From: Dickeya undicola
Lineage (GTDB): Bacteria > Pseudomonadota > Gammaproteobacteria > Enterobacterales > Enterobacteriaceae
Reading direction: 5' to 3'
Length of the DNA stretch: 64,000 nt
Assembly (NCBI RefSeq): GCF_000784735.1
Contig: NZ_JSYG01000009.1
Location: 124,001-188,000 of the forward strand
A program made the translations under genes and the position numbers. This document shows, piece by piece, positions 31,463 through 41,141 of the stretch; within the stretch, counting starts at the first letter, position 1, and each line of letters opens with the position of its first letter. The notes under the pieces are model-generated. The model was not told the DNA's origin, did not search any database, and worked only from the letters and a program-made list of their open reading frames with translations.

Positions 31463-32671
31463 ATGAAGATAGTGACACCTCTCATTTCCTGGGGGCGGCT
31501 GGTCGTGGTCGCCGCCGCAGTGCTGATGATGGCTTCGCCGGTACTTCGAGCTGAGCAGATGCCGCCTCCGCCGCAAATCGAGGCTAAAGCCTTTATTCTG
31601 ATTGACTCCGCCAGCGGGCGGGTACTGGCTGAGTCGAATGCCGATGCCCGGTTGGATCCCGCCAGCCTGACTAAAATCATGTCCAGCTATGTGATTGGGC
31701 AGGCCATCAAAGTGGGGAAGATCACGCCGGAAGACAAAGTCACCGTGGGGAAAGACGCCTGGGCTACTGGTAACCCGGCGCTGCGCGGTTCATCGCTGAT
31801 GTTCCTCAAACCGGGTGATCAGATTGCGGTGTCCGATCTTAATAAAGGCATTGTGATTCAATCCGGCAACGATGCCAGTATCGCACTGGCGGATTATGTT
31901 GCTGGCAGTCAGGATGCGTTTGTCAGTCTGATGAACCAATACGCTGCCAGGCTTGGGTTGACGAATACCCATTTTCTCACTGTTCATGGGCTGGATACGC
32001 CAGGGCAATACAGTACCGCGCGCGACATGGCGCGCCTGACGCAGGCGCTGATCCGCGACGTGCCCAGCGAATACGCGCTGCACAGTGAAAAAGAATTTAC
32101 GTTCAATAATATCCGCCAGCCGAATCGTAACCGCCTATTGTGGAGCAGCAATCTGCGTGTGGATGGTGTGAAAACCGGGTATACCGATGGGGCGGGGCAC
32201 AGTCTGGTGGCGTCCGCTGTTGAGGGTGACATGCGGCTGATTTCGGTCGTGCTGGGTGCGCCGTCCGACGCGGTGCGCTTTCGGGAAAGTGAAAAGTTGC
32301 TGACCTGGGGATTCCGCTTCTTTGAAACCGTGACGCCAGTGCGTAGTGATACGCCATTCACCACGTCGCGGGTATGGTTCGGCACGGAAAAACAGGCCAG
32401 GCTGAGTGTCGCGCAGGATGCCGCACTCACTGTACCGAAAGGGCAAATGAAAAATCTGAAGGCCAGTTTCACGTTGGCGCAGCCACAATTGCGGGCACCG
32501 TTGAAGAAAGGGCAGGTGGTCGGCACCATTGATTTCCAACTGGATGGCAACAGTATCGGCCAGCGCCCGCTGGTGGTGATGGAGGATATACCGGAAGCCG
32601 GTTTCTTCAGCCGGTTGTGGGATCGCGTGCTGATGACGCTGTCCGGTTGGTTGGGCGGGTTATTCGGTTAA
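31463..32671 (+). CDS. dacC: D-alanyl-D-alanine carboxypeptidase (PBP6-type)
   Basis: A 402-residue penicillin-binding protein that trims the terminal D-Ala of peptidoglycan stem peptides in the periplasm. It has a signal peptide of about 30 residues, then the catalytic motifs SLTK (Ser68), SGN (134-136) and KTG (237-239), a C-terminal beta domain, and an amphipathic membrane-anchoring tail ending [10 protein letters not shown]. The start is the ATG giving MKIVTPL; an in-frame ATG 13 codons upstream is less family-like. Its position between gstB and deoR supports dacC over the paralogue dacA. Confidence 0.92.
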   Translation: MKIVTPLISWGRLVVVAAAVLMMASPVLRAEQMPPPPQIEAKAFILIDSASGRVLAESNADARLDPASLTKIMSSYVIGQAIKVGKITPEDKVTVGKDAWATGNPALRGSSLMFLKPGDQIAVSDLNKGIVIQSGNDASIALADYVAGSQDAFVSLMNQYAARLGLTNTHFLTVHGLDTPGQYSTARDMARLTQALIRDVPSEYALHSEKEFTFNNIRQPNRNRLLWSSNLRVDGVKTGYTDGAGHSLVASAVEGDMRLISVVLGAPSDAVRFRESEKLLTWGFRFFETVTPVRSDTPFTTSRVWFGTEKQARLSVAQDAALTVPKGQMKNLKASFTLAQPQLRAPLKKGQVVGTIDFQLDGNSIGQRPLVVMEDIPEAGFFSRLWDRVLMTLSGWLGGLFG

Positions 32672-32686
32672 CCGGCTTTGAACGTG

Positions 32687-32715
32687 AGCGGATGGCCTTG
32701 TCGGGTCATCCGCCG
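32687..32715. terminator. Hairpin between dacC and deoR
   Basis: GCGGATG pairs with CATCCGC with extra G-C pairs inside, located between convergent stops. No T-tract is visible, so function as a terminator is uncertain. Confidence 0.4.
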
Positions 32716-32726
32716 GGTGGACCGCG

Positions 32727-33503
32727 CTAGTCTCTGGGGGTTAGCAACCGAATGTTGTTAGCTTTGAGATAATGTGTGCAGCCAGCATCTGGTGTGCGAT
32801 TGGTAATCACCGTATCAAATAAGGTCAGCGCACCGATGCGTGCCGGTTTGCGTTTGCCGAACTTGCTGCTATCCGCCACCAGAATCACTCGTTGGGATAA
32901 CGCCATCGCGCGGTGTTTCATCGCCAACTCAGCGAAGTTAAAACAGGTGGCACCGGCCTCTGGGTCGATTCCTCCCGCTGAGATGAATGCTTTGGTCGGG
33001 CAGATCTGATCCAGTTCATGCTGGCGTCCCAGCGGAGTGAAAATAGCATTGTCAGGATGGAATTCCCCACCGCATAGGATTACCCGGCCGTTCGGCTTGC
33101 TCTGTAATGCCAGAAACGTGTTGAGCGAATAGCAAATACCGGTGAACGGCAGATCATCGGGAATAGCGGCAATGATAAAAGGAATGGTGGTGCCGCAGTC
33201 AAAAAACACGGTATCGTTCGGTTCGATGCAGGCGGCGGACAGTTCGCCCACGATACTTTTTTCCACCACGTGCTTGGTCTGCTGGTCGGAGACAAAATAA
33301 CTGGTTGCGCCGTTGGTTTTCAGGTCACAAACCACGTAGCCGCCTAACAGCACGACCGATGCTTCCGGTTGAGCGTTCAGGTCGCGTCGGACGGTCATCT
33401 CTGAGACGCCGAGCAGAAGCGCTGCTTCTTTCAGGTGCAGTTTATCGGCCTTTTTTAAAGCCTGAGCCAGTTTGTTGAGCCGTGCTGCACGACGCGTTTC
33501 CAT
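32727..33503 (-). CDS. deoR: Deoxyribose operon repressor DeoR
   Basis: A 258-residue DeoR-family repressor that in E. coli controls deoxynucleoside catabolism in response to deoxyribose-5-phosphate. The N-terminal helix-turn-helix reads LHLKEAALLLGVSEMTVRRD (about residues 22-41). The C-terminal sugar-phosphate sensor has FFDCGTTIPFI, YSLNTFLAL and ILCGGEFHPDNAIF. It shares its N-terminus METRR and the C-terminal pattern with E. coli DeoR. None of the deo structural genes are in the window. Confidence 0.9.
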   Translation of the reverse strand: METRRAARLNKLAQALKKADKLHLKEAALLLGVSEMTVRRDLNAQPEASVVLLGGYVVCDLKTNGATSYFVSDQQTKHVVEKSIVGELSAACIEPNDTVFFDCGTTIPFIIAAIPDDLPFTGICYSLNTFLALQSKPNGRVILCGGEFHPDNAIFTPLGRQHELDQICPTKAFISAGGIDPEAGATCFNFAELAMKHRAMALSQRVILVADSSKFGKRKPARIGALTLFDTVITNRTPDAGCTHYLKANNIRLLTPRD

Positions 33504-33829
33504 GTTTTTCCTCGATTATGCCTGTCAGACGTGCCCCGATGCAGGATCTCCACCATGCACTACGCCATCCTTCATGGCAATTGCCTGAATGGTGATACGT
33601 GATGGGGGTGAAAGTGAATGCACCGGGGATGGTTAACCGCAGGCCATGTGCGCTGACTGCTCAGCAGATGGGACATTAATATAACCTTCATGAAAGGTGG
33701 GGCGCAAATCCATCATGAAAATGTTATAACGCACCGGACCTTATTAGATCGGCTAATTAACGTAGATAAAACAATGGGAAATTGTGTGGCGGGGATGGAT
33801 GACAACAGCGGTCGCCATTAAAGCCATTA
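33504..33829. other. Intergenic region upstream of deoR
   Basis: About 325 bp without a gene. It contains repeated ATCATGAAA-like words around 33690-33720 and the deoR promoter region. No operator could be assigned. Confidence 0.4.
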
Positions 33830-33914
33830 AAAAAGAAAATGCCCGTCGCTCTTGAACCTAACCGGCGTGAACGACGGGCTCCTCAATTCAGGGATATCAA
33901 AGAAAAGCAGTGGC
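33830..33914 (-). ncRNA. rybB: RybB small RNA
   Basis: A roughly 85-nt Hfq-type sRNA. The 5' end reads GCCACTGCTTTTCTTTGAT, identical to the E. coli RybB seed region that pairs with many outer-membrane-protein mRNAs. Further on, GAGGAGCCCG and CGGTTAGGTTCAAG parallel the E. coli sequence. The 3' end is a hairpin, GCCCGTCG with CGACGGGC (33872-33879 and 33841-33848), followed on the minus strand by ATTTTCTTTTTT. The position next to ybjL matches E. coli. The terminator stem has diverged but keeps pairing, which supports a real RNA. Confidence 0.92.
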
Positions 33915-33920
33915 ACTTAT

Positions 33921-33947
33921 TCAGACTTTACCTCTGGAAAAAAGTTC
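33921..33947 (-). promoter_or_regulatory. Sigma-E-type promoter of rybB
   Basis: On the minus strand GAACTT (33947-33942) and TCTGA (33925-33921) are separated by 16 bp. Transcription would start at the G of GCCACTG seven bases on. This fits the envelope-stress sigma factor pattern known for RybB. Confidence 0.85.
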
Positions 33948-33990
33948 TGCGCTTTTCGAAAAAAAAATTGACGTTGATTTACAAACCGAC

Positions 33991-35679
33991 TCAACCGGGC
34001 AGTTGCGGCCAGATGATCACAATCAACGACCCGGCCAGCGTCAACAAGACGTTGGCGATGGCGTAAGTACCGGCGTAGCCCAATGCCGGAATATTACTGC
34101 GAGCGACATCGCTGATGATCTCCATCGCCGGGGCACAGGTACGTGCGCCCATAATGGCGCCGAACAGTAATGCCCGGTTCATGCGCAACACATAAGCGCC
34201 AAACAGAAAACAGATGACGACCGGCAACAGGCTGACGAGCAGTCCGGACAACACCATCTGGATGCCGATGTCGCCGAAGCTATGGTTGATAGTGCTGCCA
34301 GCACTGAGCCCGACACCGGCCATGAAAACCATCAAACCGAACTCTTTCACCATATTCAGCGCACCCTGTGGGATGTAACCGAACGTCGGGTGGTTAGCGC
34401 GCAGAAAACCGAGCATGATGCCGGAAAACAGCAGGCCTGCCGCGTTACCGATGCCGAAAGAGAAATTGCGGAACTGAAAAGTGATCAGCCCCACCATGAT
34501 GCCGATGATGAAAAAGGCGCAGAAAGCCAGCAGGTCGGTAACCTGGCTATGAATGGAAATAAACCCGATGCGGTCAGCGATGCTTTTTACCCGGCGAGCG
34601 TCACCGCTAACCTGTAAGACGTCGCCTTTGTTCAGCACCACACCGTCGTCGATCGGCATTTCAATCTGGCTGCGGACGATGCGGTTGAGGAAGCAACCGT
34701 GGTCGGTCAATTTCAGTTGGCTCAGGCGTTTACCCACGGCGTTGTGGTTTTTCACCACAATTTCCTCGGTCACGATCCGCATATCCAGCAGGTCGCGCTC
34801 AAACACTTCCTTGCCATCACGGAAATTAGGATTGAGGCGGGCGTGAGCGTCCGGGTAGCCCACCAGTGCGATTTCATCGCCTAATTGCAGTACGGCATCA
34901 CCATCCGGCGTTGCCAGAATGCCATTGCGGCGGATACGCTCAATGTAGCAGCCGGTTTGACGGTAAATGCCCAGTTCGCGCAGGTTTTTGCCGTCAGCCC
35001 AGGCCACCAGCTCAGGCCCGACCCGGTAGGCGCGAATGATTGGTAAGTAGATCTTGCGCTGACTGTCGGCATCCAGCCCACGTTCGCGAGCAATCTGTTG
35101 GGCGCTGGTTGGCAGATCCTGATGTTGCAGTTTGGGCAGATAGCGGGCACCGAAAATCAAACTGACCAGGCCTATCAGGTAGGTCAACGCGTAGCCCAGG
35201 CTCAATTGTTCCTGCGTCATCGCGAGCTGTGGTCCGAGACTGATGGTGTTGCGCAGCGTATCCCCGGCCCCCACCAGCACCGGTGTTGATGTCATGGCAC
35301 CGGCGAGCATACCGGCAGTCAGGCCGATTCCCCAGCCGAATACCTTGCCCAGCACCAGCGCGATCAGCAATGCGCTAGCGACCATCACCAGCGCCAGCAT
35401 CAGGTAATTTTTGCCGTCACGAAAAAAAATTGAGAAAAAATTGGGCCCAGCTTCTATGCCAACGCAGAAAATAAACAGCATAAAGCCGAGGTTGAGCGCG
35501 TCGGTATTGATAGCGAAATGCTGTTGCCCGAGTAACAACGACACCACCAGAACGCCAATAGAATTGCCGAGTTGAACCGAACCAAGCCGCAATTTCCCCA
35601 GACAAAGACCTAAACAGAGAACCACGAACAGCAGCAGAATGTAATTCCCGTTTAACAAATCAGCGACGTTTATATTCAT
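33991..35679 (-). CDS. ybjL: YbjL, aspartate:alanine exchanger-family transporter
   Basis: A 562-residue inner-membrane protein of the AAEx/AspT family. It has about five N-terminal spans, two cytosolic TrkA-C (RCK_C) domains (about residues 200-375; e.g. [20 protein letters not shown]), and about five C-terminal spans. It begins [18 protein letters not shown] and ends with [19 protein letters not shown], as in E. coli YbjL. The substrate is not established for YbjL. The rybB promoter starts about 45 bp past its stop. Confidence 0.93.
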   Translation of the reverse strand: MNINVADLLNGNYILLLFVVLCLGLCLGKLRLGSVQLGNSIGVLVVSLLLGQQHFAINTDALNLGFMLFIFCVGIEAGPNFFSIFFRDGKNYLMLALVMVASALLIALVLGKVFGWGIGLTAGMLAGAMTSTPVLVGAGDTLRNTISLGPQLAMTQEQLSLGYALTYLIGLVSLIFGARYLPKLQHQDLPTSAQQIARERGLDADSQRKIYLPIIRAYRVGPELVAWADGKNLRELGIYRQTGCYIERIRRNGILATPDGDAVLQLGDEIALVGYPDAHARLNPNFRDGKEVFERDLLDMRIVTEEIVVKNHNAVGKRLSQLKLTDHGCFLNRIVRSQIEMPIDDGVVLNKGDVLQVSGDARRVKSIADRIGFISIHSQVTDLLAFCAFFIIGIMVGLITFQFRNFSFGIGNAAGLLFSGIMLGFLRANHPTFGYIPQGALNMVKEFGLMVFMAGVGLSAGSTINHSFGDIGIQMVLSGLLVSLLPVVICFLFGAYVLRMNRALLFGAIMGARTCAPAMEIISDVARSNIPALGYAGTYAIANVLLTLAGSLIVIIWPQLPG

Positions 35680-36024
35680 GGAATGTAACTTGTTGTTTAC
35701 TGGTAAATTATTGATATAAAAAATAATTTAGACTAAATTTACCCCATTGCAGGGGTTCCGGCCATGTCTGGACGACAACATGATGATAAGAAAGGCTTGA
35801 CCCTGTTACTCATTATCCGGCAATGCCCCGAAATAGCGGCGGCATCGTCTGGTATGGCAACGCCATTTTAGTGATTTCTCCAGCGGACAACCAGCTGATG
35901 ATGCTGATAAATCATCTCATCGCTGGCTTTTCGTCCCATCAGGGATACCGGCCGCGGCATGATTGATATGGGCGACGATCGTCACCCGTCATGCGTGGTT
36001 TCAGTCTATTTCGGGGAGGCTCAC
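35680..36024. other. Intergenic region between divergent ybjL and ybjM
   Basis: 345 bp with an AT-rich part (35700-35745) next to ybjL that probably holds its promoter. A few short CAT/ATG repeats occur but no gene or known site was recognised. Confidence 0.4.
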
Positions 36025-36399
36025 ATGACAGGAAACAACAGAGGGTGGCTGGGCGTGGTCAGCTGTTTTGTCTTGTTTACGCTGGTGTTTCTAAGTCAGA
36101 AACTGCGAATTGTCGGTACGTCACTGGAAGACGGTTTCCGGGGCGACCCTGGGATGCTGCTGTTTTTGCTACCGGGGATGGTATCGAGCTATCTGTCGCG
36201 TAACCGGCGATTGCATTATCCCCTGATGGGTGCGTTGGTGGCGATGCCGGTCTGCTTGCTGGTGCTGCAATTGTGGCAGTTTTCCAGTTTATCCTTCTGG
36301 CAGGAGCTGGCTTATGTTAGCAGCGCGGTGTTCTGGTGCTTGTTGGGGGGGCTGATGTATCTGTTCTTGCGAGCGGTCAGTCGACACTATTTTCACTAG
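36025..36399 (+). CDS. ybjM: Inner-membrane protein YbjM
   Basis: A 124-residue protein with four hydrophobic segments (about residues 8-25, 42-58, 68-86, 97-115). Function unknown. GGGGAGG lies 6 nt before the ATG, which also gives the expected family length; an open frame continues upstream without a ribosome-binding site. Identity as YbjM rests on position between ybjL and grxA plus size and topology. Confidence 0.75.
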   Translation: MTGNNRGWLGVVSCFVLFTLVFLSQKLRIVGTSLEDGFRGDPGMLLFLLPGMVSSYLSRNRRLHYPLMGALVAMPVCLLVLQLWQFSSLSFWQELAYVSSAVFWCLLGGLMYLFLRAVSRHYFH

Positions 36400-36476
36400 G
36401 CTATTCTTGCTGGTGAGGTTTCTGGCTGTGCTCTCTGTGCGATAAAGAGAACGGCTTACTTTTGCAGGCGGGGAAG

Positions 36477-36508
36477 TAAAAATCCGCCTTGATTAAAGGC
36501 GGATTTTT
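36477..36508. terminator. Terminator between ybjM and grxA
   Basis: AAAATCCGCCTT pairs with AAGGCGGATTTT with an A-tract on one side and a T-tract on the other. It works for grxA (minus) and may stop ybjM transcripts too. Confidence 0.88.
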
Positions 36509-36522
36509 GCCAGTAACCGGGA

Positions 36523-36780
36523 TTACTGGAACAAATTTTCTCTGGCGTAGGCTTCGAAGTCGGTGCAGCCGCCAATGTGTTTTTCATCCAGGAAAATCTG
36601 AGGAACGGTTTCCACCGGTTTACCGACCGTTTTGGACAAGTCAGCTTTGGTGATGCCTTCCGCGTGAATGTCAACGTAACGGTAATTGAAATCGTCACGC
36701 TCTTCGGTCAGTTTTTCTGCCAGATCTTTGGCGCGGACACAATAAGGGCAGCCGGGGCGACCGAAAATAACAGCGTACAT
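36523..36780 (-). CDS. grxA: Glutaredoxin 1
   Basis: An 85-residue cytosolic thiol-disulfide oxidoreductase that uses glutathione and reduces ribonucleotide reductase. The redox site is GCPYC (Cys11, Cys14) near the N-terminus. The cis-proline region reads VETVPQIF and the C-terminal GGCTDFEAYAREN binds glutathione. GGAG lies about 6 nt before the ATG. Confidence 0.96.
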   Translation of the reverse strand: MYAVIFGRPGCPYCVRAKDLAEKLTEERDDFNYRYVDIHAEGITKADLSKTVGKPVETVPQIFLDEKHIGGCTDFEAYARENLFQ

Positions 36781-37267
36781 GTGAACTCCTTACGTTCTAA
36801 TTTTTCCGGGTTGCCCTGTCATCAGGGAATACCCAGGTTGTAAACGGTTTCTCGTCAACCGCGTTACTATTTAGTATAGCCAACCGCGCTACTATGCCTG
36901 CAATCAGGGGTGATCTGAAGCAGTCATTGCCTGTCATAACGATTAGTGTCATCTATTGCAAACCGGTTTAACGCCAAATATGGCCTAAAATTACTGGCGG
37001 CCTGATGGTCCGATACCATACGCGTCATACGTCAGGTTGCAGCCAACGCGCGGCGCTGTGCACCCGCAGAGGGGGCATCCTGCAACGTAGATTATTTAGG
37101 GTATACTTGCCACTTAATGCCGAAAGGTATGCCGATGGTCGTTTTATCAACAGAACGGCGACACCGGGTGGCTGTACGCCGGTATTGCGCTTGTCTGCCA
37201 GCGTTTCGCGTCGGAAAGCGCAACCGGTGTTATGTCATCTCAACATTATGTTTCAGGGATATTCAAC
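36781..37267. other. Intergenic region between divergent grxA and nfsA
   Basis: 487 bp holding both promoters. E. coli has ybjC here; I see no ybjC-like frame, and the small frames present have no family features. CTATTTAGTATAG near 36867 is a palindromic promoter-like stretch, but I could not fit a full OxyR motif. Confidence 0.45.
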
Positions 37268-37990
37268 GTGACGCCAACCATTTCACTGTTATGCCAGCAC
37301 CGCTCTATCCGATCGTTTACCGAGCAGCCGCTTAGCGATGAGCAGCGCGGTGCCATCATCGCCGCCGCGCAGAGCGCGTCCACCTCCAGTTTCCTGCAAT
37401 GCAGTTCGATTATCCGTATTACCGAGCCTGCATTACGCTCACAGTTGGTGCATCTGACCGGCGAACAGCCTTGGGTCGGGCAGGCCGCGGAGTTTTGGGT
37501 GTTCTGCGCCGATTTTCATCGCCATCAGCAGATTTATCCGCAAGCGGAACTGGGGCTGGCCGAACAGTTGTTGCTCGGTTGTGTCGATACCGCGCTGATG
37601 GGGCAGAATGCGCTGGTAGCCGCCGAATCGTTGGGATTGGGCGGTGTTTTCATTGGCGGTGTGCGCAATCAGATTGCCGAAGTAACCCGGTTGCTGGCGT
37701 TGCCGCAACAGGTATTGCCGCTGTTTGGCTTGTGTCTGGGGTATCCGGCCGCGCAGCCTGATCTCAAACCGCGTCTGCCTGCGGCACTGGTGGTGCATGA
37801 GAACCGCTATCAGCCGCTGGATCACGCCGTACTGGCGGAATATGACCAGCATATTGTCGAGTATTATCGCCACCGCGACAGCAATCAGCGTATGGAAAGC
37901 TGGAGCGACCAAATTCGGCGTACCCTCAGTAAGGAACGTCGTCCATTCATGCTGGACTACCTGCGACAGCAGGGCTGGGCCACCCGATAG
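37268..37990 (+). CDS. nfsA: Oxygen-insensitive NADPH nitroreductase NfsA
   Basis: A 240-residue FMN flavoprotein that reduces nitroaromatics and quinones by two electrons with NADPH. It starts at GTG with AGGGA about 9 nt upstream, giving MTPTISLLCQHRSIRSF, the same N-terminus and exactly the same length as E. coli NfsA. Other matches are ASTSSFLQCSSIIRIT, AEFWVFCADFHRH, LGLGGVFIGGVRN and the end DYLRQQGWATR. rimK follows after 12 bp, so the two are probably cotranscribed. Confidence 0.95.
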   Translation: MTPTISLLCQHRSIRSFTEQPLSDEQRGAIIAAAQSASTSSFLQCSSIIRITEPALRSQLVHLTGEQPWVGQAAEFWVFCADFHRHQQIYPQAELGLAEQLLLGCVDTALMGQNALVAAESLGLGGVFIGGVRNQIAEVTRLLALPQQVLPLFGLCLGYPAAQPDLKPRLPAALVVHENRYQPLDHAVLAEYDQHIVEYYRHRDSNQRMESWSDQIRRTLSKERRPFMLDYLRQQGWATR

Positions 37991-38002
37991 CACCGGAGCG
38001 CT

Positions 38003-38905
38003 ATGAAAATCGCTATTCTGTCACAGGACGGTTCTCTCTATTCCTGCAAGCGGTTATGCGAAGCGGCGGAGGAACGGCAGCACAGTATTGAGGTGATCAA
38101 TCCGCTGTCGTGCTATATGAACATTAATTCGGCCGCGCCGTCCGTTCATTATCGCGGGCGTCAGTTAGCGCAGTATGACGCCGTGATTCCGCGCATCGGC
38201 GCTGCGATTACCTTTTACGGTACGGCCGTGTTGCGCCAGTTTGAAATGCTGGGCAGCGTCGTACTGAATAACGCGATGTCGGTGATTCGCGCCCGCGACA
38301 AACTGCATTCACTACAATTGCTAGCCCGGCAGGGCATTGATTTGCCGATTACCGGTTTTGCGCACTCGCCGGACGATACCGCCGATCTGATCAAGATGGT
38401 CGGTGGCGCGCCGCTGGTGGTGAAACTGGTGGAGGGCACGCAGGGTATCGGCGTAGTACTGGCGGAAACCCACCAGGCGGCGGAAAGTGTTATTGATGCC
38501 TTTCGTGGCCTGAACGCTCACATTCTGGTGCAGGAATATGTGCGTGAAGCTCACGGCAAGGATATTCGCTGTCTGGTGATCGGCGATCGGGTGGTGGCGG
38601 CGATTGAGCGACAGGCTAAACCGGGCGACTTTCGCTCTAACCTACATCGGGGTGGGTCAGCCAGCCGGGTACGGATCACGCCGCAGGAGCGCGCAATTGC
38701 GGTCAAAGCCGCAAAAACATTGGGACTCAATGTGGCGGGTGTTGATATACTGCGGTCGGCGCGTGGGCCTCTGGTCATGGAGGTCAACGCGTCGCCCGGG
38801 CTGGAAGGCATCGAAACCGTCACCGGGCTGGATATCGCAGGGATGATGATTGACTACATTGAACACCATCACCGTGCGGCATCTCGTTCGGTCAGGGCAG
38901 GGTGA
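38003..38905 (+). CDS. rimK: Ribosomal protein S6 L-glutamate ligase RimK
   Basis: A 300-residue ATP-grasp enzyme that adds glutamate residues to the C-terminus of ribosomal protein S6. Visible parts are the N-terminal pre-ATP-grasp domain ([18 protein letters not shown]), the ATP-binding [12 protein letters not shown], and the metal-binding end [19 protein letters not shown] lies 5 nt before the ATG. It follows nfsA by 12 bp; ybjN follows after 141 bp. Confidence 0.96.
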   Translation: MKIAILSQDGSLYSCKRLCEAAEERQHSIEVINPLSCYMNINSAAPSVHYRGRQLAQYDAVIPRIGAAITFYGTAVLRQFEMLGSVVLNNAMSVIRARDKLHSLQLLARQGIDLPITGFAHSPDDTADLIKMVGGAPLVVKLVEGTQGIGVVLAETHQAAESVIDAFRGLNAHILVQEYVREAHGKDIRCLVIGDRVVAAIERQAKPGDFRSNLHRGGSASRVRITPQERAIAVKAAKTLGLNVAGVDILRSARGPLVMEVNASPGLEGIETVTGLDIAGMMIDYIEHHHRAASRSVRAG

Positions 38906-39046
38906 ATGCCTGGCGCGGACGCAGTCTTTTGGGCGCGTAGCCGCGTGCCGAATGGTCAGTCAACGATGAGGATTGACCCTCTATTCCTGGGTTAGGCATT
39001 GCGTAGGTCAGGATTTTTTATCATCCATGAAATATGAGGCGGTCAG

Positions 39047-39526
39047 ATGGATTCAATCATCGTCCCTGATTTGAATTTGCTTCGGCGGTGGCTGGATCAA
39101 CTGGGCATCATTTACTTCGAGTGCGACTCTTGTCAGGCTTTGCATCTGCCGCACATGCAGAATTTTGATGGCGTGTTCGACGCCAAAGTCGATATGGCTG
39201 ACAGCGTGATCCTGTTCTCTGCGTTGGCGGAAGTGAAACCGACCGCCTTGATTCCGCTGGTGGGTAACCTGAGCCAGATCAACGCCAGTTCGTTGACTGC
39301 CAAGGCCTTTCTCGATATTCAGGACGACAACCTGCCTAAATTGATCGTCTGCCAGACATTCAGCGCCGGTGCCGGTATCACGCTGGAGCAGTTCCGCCAT
39401 TTCATGCAGCAGGCTGAGGAGCAGATCTCCATGGTGATCATGGAAGCCAGTGCCAATAATCTGCTGTTTTTAGGTGATGAGGAAGAGAGCCCTGCTGAGC
39501 GTTTTAATACCTCAAGCCTGCACTGA
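39047..39526 (+). CDS. ybjN: YbjN family protein
   Basis: A 159-residue cytosolic protein of the type III secretion chaperone-like YbjN fold. In E. coli and Erwinia, YbjN affects motility, capsule and stress responses; the mechanism is unclear. Family stretches are FFECDSC-like FECDSCQALHLPHMQNFDGV and KAFLDIQDDNLPKLIVCQ. A terminator follows at once, so it ends the nfsA-rimK-ybjN group. Confidence 0.9.
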   Translation: MDSIIVPDLNLLRRWLDQLGIIYFECDSCQALHLPHMQNFDGVFDAKVDMADSVILFSALAEVKPTALIPLVGNLSQINASSLTAKAFLDIQDDNLPKLIVCQTFSAGAGITLEQFRHFMQQAEEQISMVIMEASANNLLFLGDEEESPAERFNTSSLH

Positions 39527-39570
39527 TCGCGTTATGTATCAATAGCCGACCATCAGCTTTTCTTATTTTA

Positions 39571-39599
39571 TAAAACCGCATTTAATGCGGTTTTTTATT
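39571..39599 (+). terminator. Terminator of ybjN
   Basis: AAAACCGCAT pairs with ATGCGGTTTT around TTA, then more T residues. A clear rho-independent terminator. Confidence 0.92.
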
Positions 39600-39908
39600 G
39601 TCTAAGCCAGATGTTTTCCTGCGTTTGTCGTTTCAGGACGCAGCACATAGATAGATTGTGAATAAATAATCGATAAAACCTGTTTTTTGTATTCCGGTAT
39701 GGTACGGGCGTAACAGTGCGGTTATGCTTTATTTCTGTATGGTTCAGATAATAACGTCATGGTCGGCTGTGTTTTAACGATGAAAAAGCGGGTGCATAGC
39801 CATTCATCGTGTCGTCGTTCTGAGCCTGGAGAAACAGCGAGCGGTGTTGTTTCCAGGCACCGTGCATTCACCCCCCTATATTTACCCCTGGTATGGAGGA
39901 AGGAACGG

Positions 39909-41018
39909 ATGTTCACCCAACGTAAAAAATGGCTTTCGGGTGTGTTAACCGGCTTAATGATGGCCGCGTCCGTCACCGCGTCTGCGGAAGAGAAAACGCT
40001 GCACGTCTATAACTGGTCTGATTATATCGCGCCGGATACGCTGGAAAATTTCCAGAAAGAGAGCGGTATTAAAGTCGTGTATGACGTGTTTGACTCCAAC
40101 GAAGTGCTGGAAGGCAAACTGATGGCCGGCAGCACGGGGTTCGACCTGGTAGTACCTTCCGCCAGCTTCCTGGGGCGTCAGATCAGTGCCGGTGTCTTCC
40201 AGCCGCTGGATAAGAGCAAACTGCCGAACTACAAAAACCTTGATCCTGAGCTGATGAAGCTTATCGAGGAACATGATCCGGGCCATAAATATGCCGTACC
40301 GTATCTGTGGGCTACCACCGGTATTGGTTATAACGTGGATAAGGTCAAAGCGGTTCTGGGTAAAGATGCGCCGGTCAACAGCTGGGATCTGGTGCTGAAA
40401 CCGGAAAACCTGGAAAAGCTGAAGAGCTGCGGCGTTTCCTTCCTTGATGCACCGGCTGAAATTTATGCCACGGTGCTCAACTATCAGGGTAAAAACCCGA
40501 ACAGCACCAGTGAGGCCGATTACACCAAAGATGCGACCGACCTGCTGTTGAAATTGCGTCCGAGCATCCGTTACTTCCATTCGTCCCAGTACATCAACGA
40601 TCTGGCCAACGGCGACATTTGCGTGGCTATCGGCTGGGCTGGTGACGTCATGCAAGCGGCCAACCGTGCGAAAGAAGCGAAAAACGGCGTGAACATCAGC
40701 TACAGCATTCCGAAGGAAGGGGCGCTGGCGTTCTTTGACGTGTTCGCGATTCCGAAAGACGCCAAAAACCTGGATTCAGCGTATCAGTTCCTCAACTATC
40801 TGCTGAAGCCGGAAGTGATCGCCAATGTCAGTAACCACGTGTATTACGCTAACCCCAACAAGGAAGCGACCGCGCTGGTGAAAGAGGAAGTGCGTGACAA
40901 CCCGAACATTTATCCGCCTGCGGATATTCGTGCCAAGCTGTTTACGCTCAAGGTGCAATCACCGAAAATCGATCGCGTGATTACGCGTTCGTGGACCAAG
41001 GTGAAAAGCGGGAAATAA
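39909..41018 (+). CDS. potF: Putrescine-binding periplasmic protein PotF
   Basis: A 369-residue binding protein of the putrescine importer PotFGHI. The signal peptide is about 26 residues, cut after ASAE or nearby. The mature part begins KTLHVYNWSDYIAPDTLENF, typical of polyamine-binding proteins. Residues such as those in VYDVFDSNEVLEGKLMAGST and AIGWAGDVMQAANRAKEAKN match E. coli PotF. GGAGGAAGGAACGG directly precedes the ATG. The upstream gap 39600-39908 holds the promoter. Two hairpins separate it from potG. Confidence 0.95.
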   Translation: MFTQRKKWLSGVLTGLMMAASVTASAEEKTLHVYNWSDYIAPDTLENFQKESGIKVVYDVFDSNEVLEGKLMAGSTGFDLVVPSASFLGRQISAGVFQPLDKSKLPNYKNLDPELMKLIEEHDPGHKYAVPYLWATTGIGYNVDKVKAVLGKDAPVNSWDLVLKPENLEKLKSCGVSFLDAPAEIYATVLNYQGKNPNSTSEADYTKDATDLLLKLRPSIRYFHSSQYINDLANGDICVAIGWAGDVMQAANRAKEAKNGVNISYSIPKEGALAFFDVFAIPKDAKNLDSAYQFLNYLLKPEVIANVSNHVYYANPNKEATALVKEEVRDNPNIYPPADIRAKLFTLKVQSPKIDRVITRSWTKVKSGK

Positions 41019-41045
41019 CCGCCACCTTTGATTCCACTTCATGCG

Positions 41046-41070
41046 ACAGGCGGGTTAATCCCGCCTGTTT
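41046..41070 (+). terminator. First hairpin between potF and potG
   Basis: ACAGGCGGG pairs with CCCGCCTGT around TTAAT, followed by TTGTGCT. Likely a leaky terminator or 3'-end stabiliser for potF mRNA. Confidence 0.65.
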
Positions 41071-41087
41071 GTGCTATTTGTATTAGT

Positions 41088-41115
41088 GTCGTAGCCATGT
41101 GGCTACGACTTTGTT
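41088..41115 (+). terminator. Second hairpin between potF and potG
   Basis: GTCGTAGCC pairs perfectly with GGCTACGAC around ATGT, followed by TTTGTTCT. It comes only 17 bp after the first hairpin, and 30 bp before the potG start. Confidence 0.6.
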
Positions 41116-41141
41116 CTGCTTCTGCCGGAGAGCAATATTAA

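Noticed and set aside
36860-36900. OxyR-type site upstream of grxA
   Set aside because: CTAT/ATAG words occur, but not in the four-part spacing of an OxyR motif.
37005-37335. Small open frames between grxA and nfsA that might be ybjC
   Set aside because: They lack the hydrophobic segments of YbjC and have no good ribosome-binding sites.
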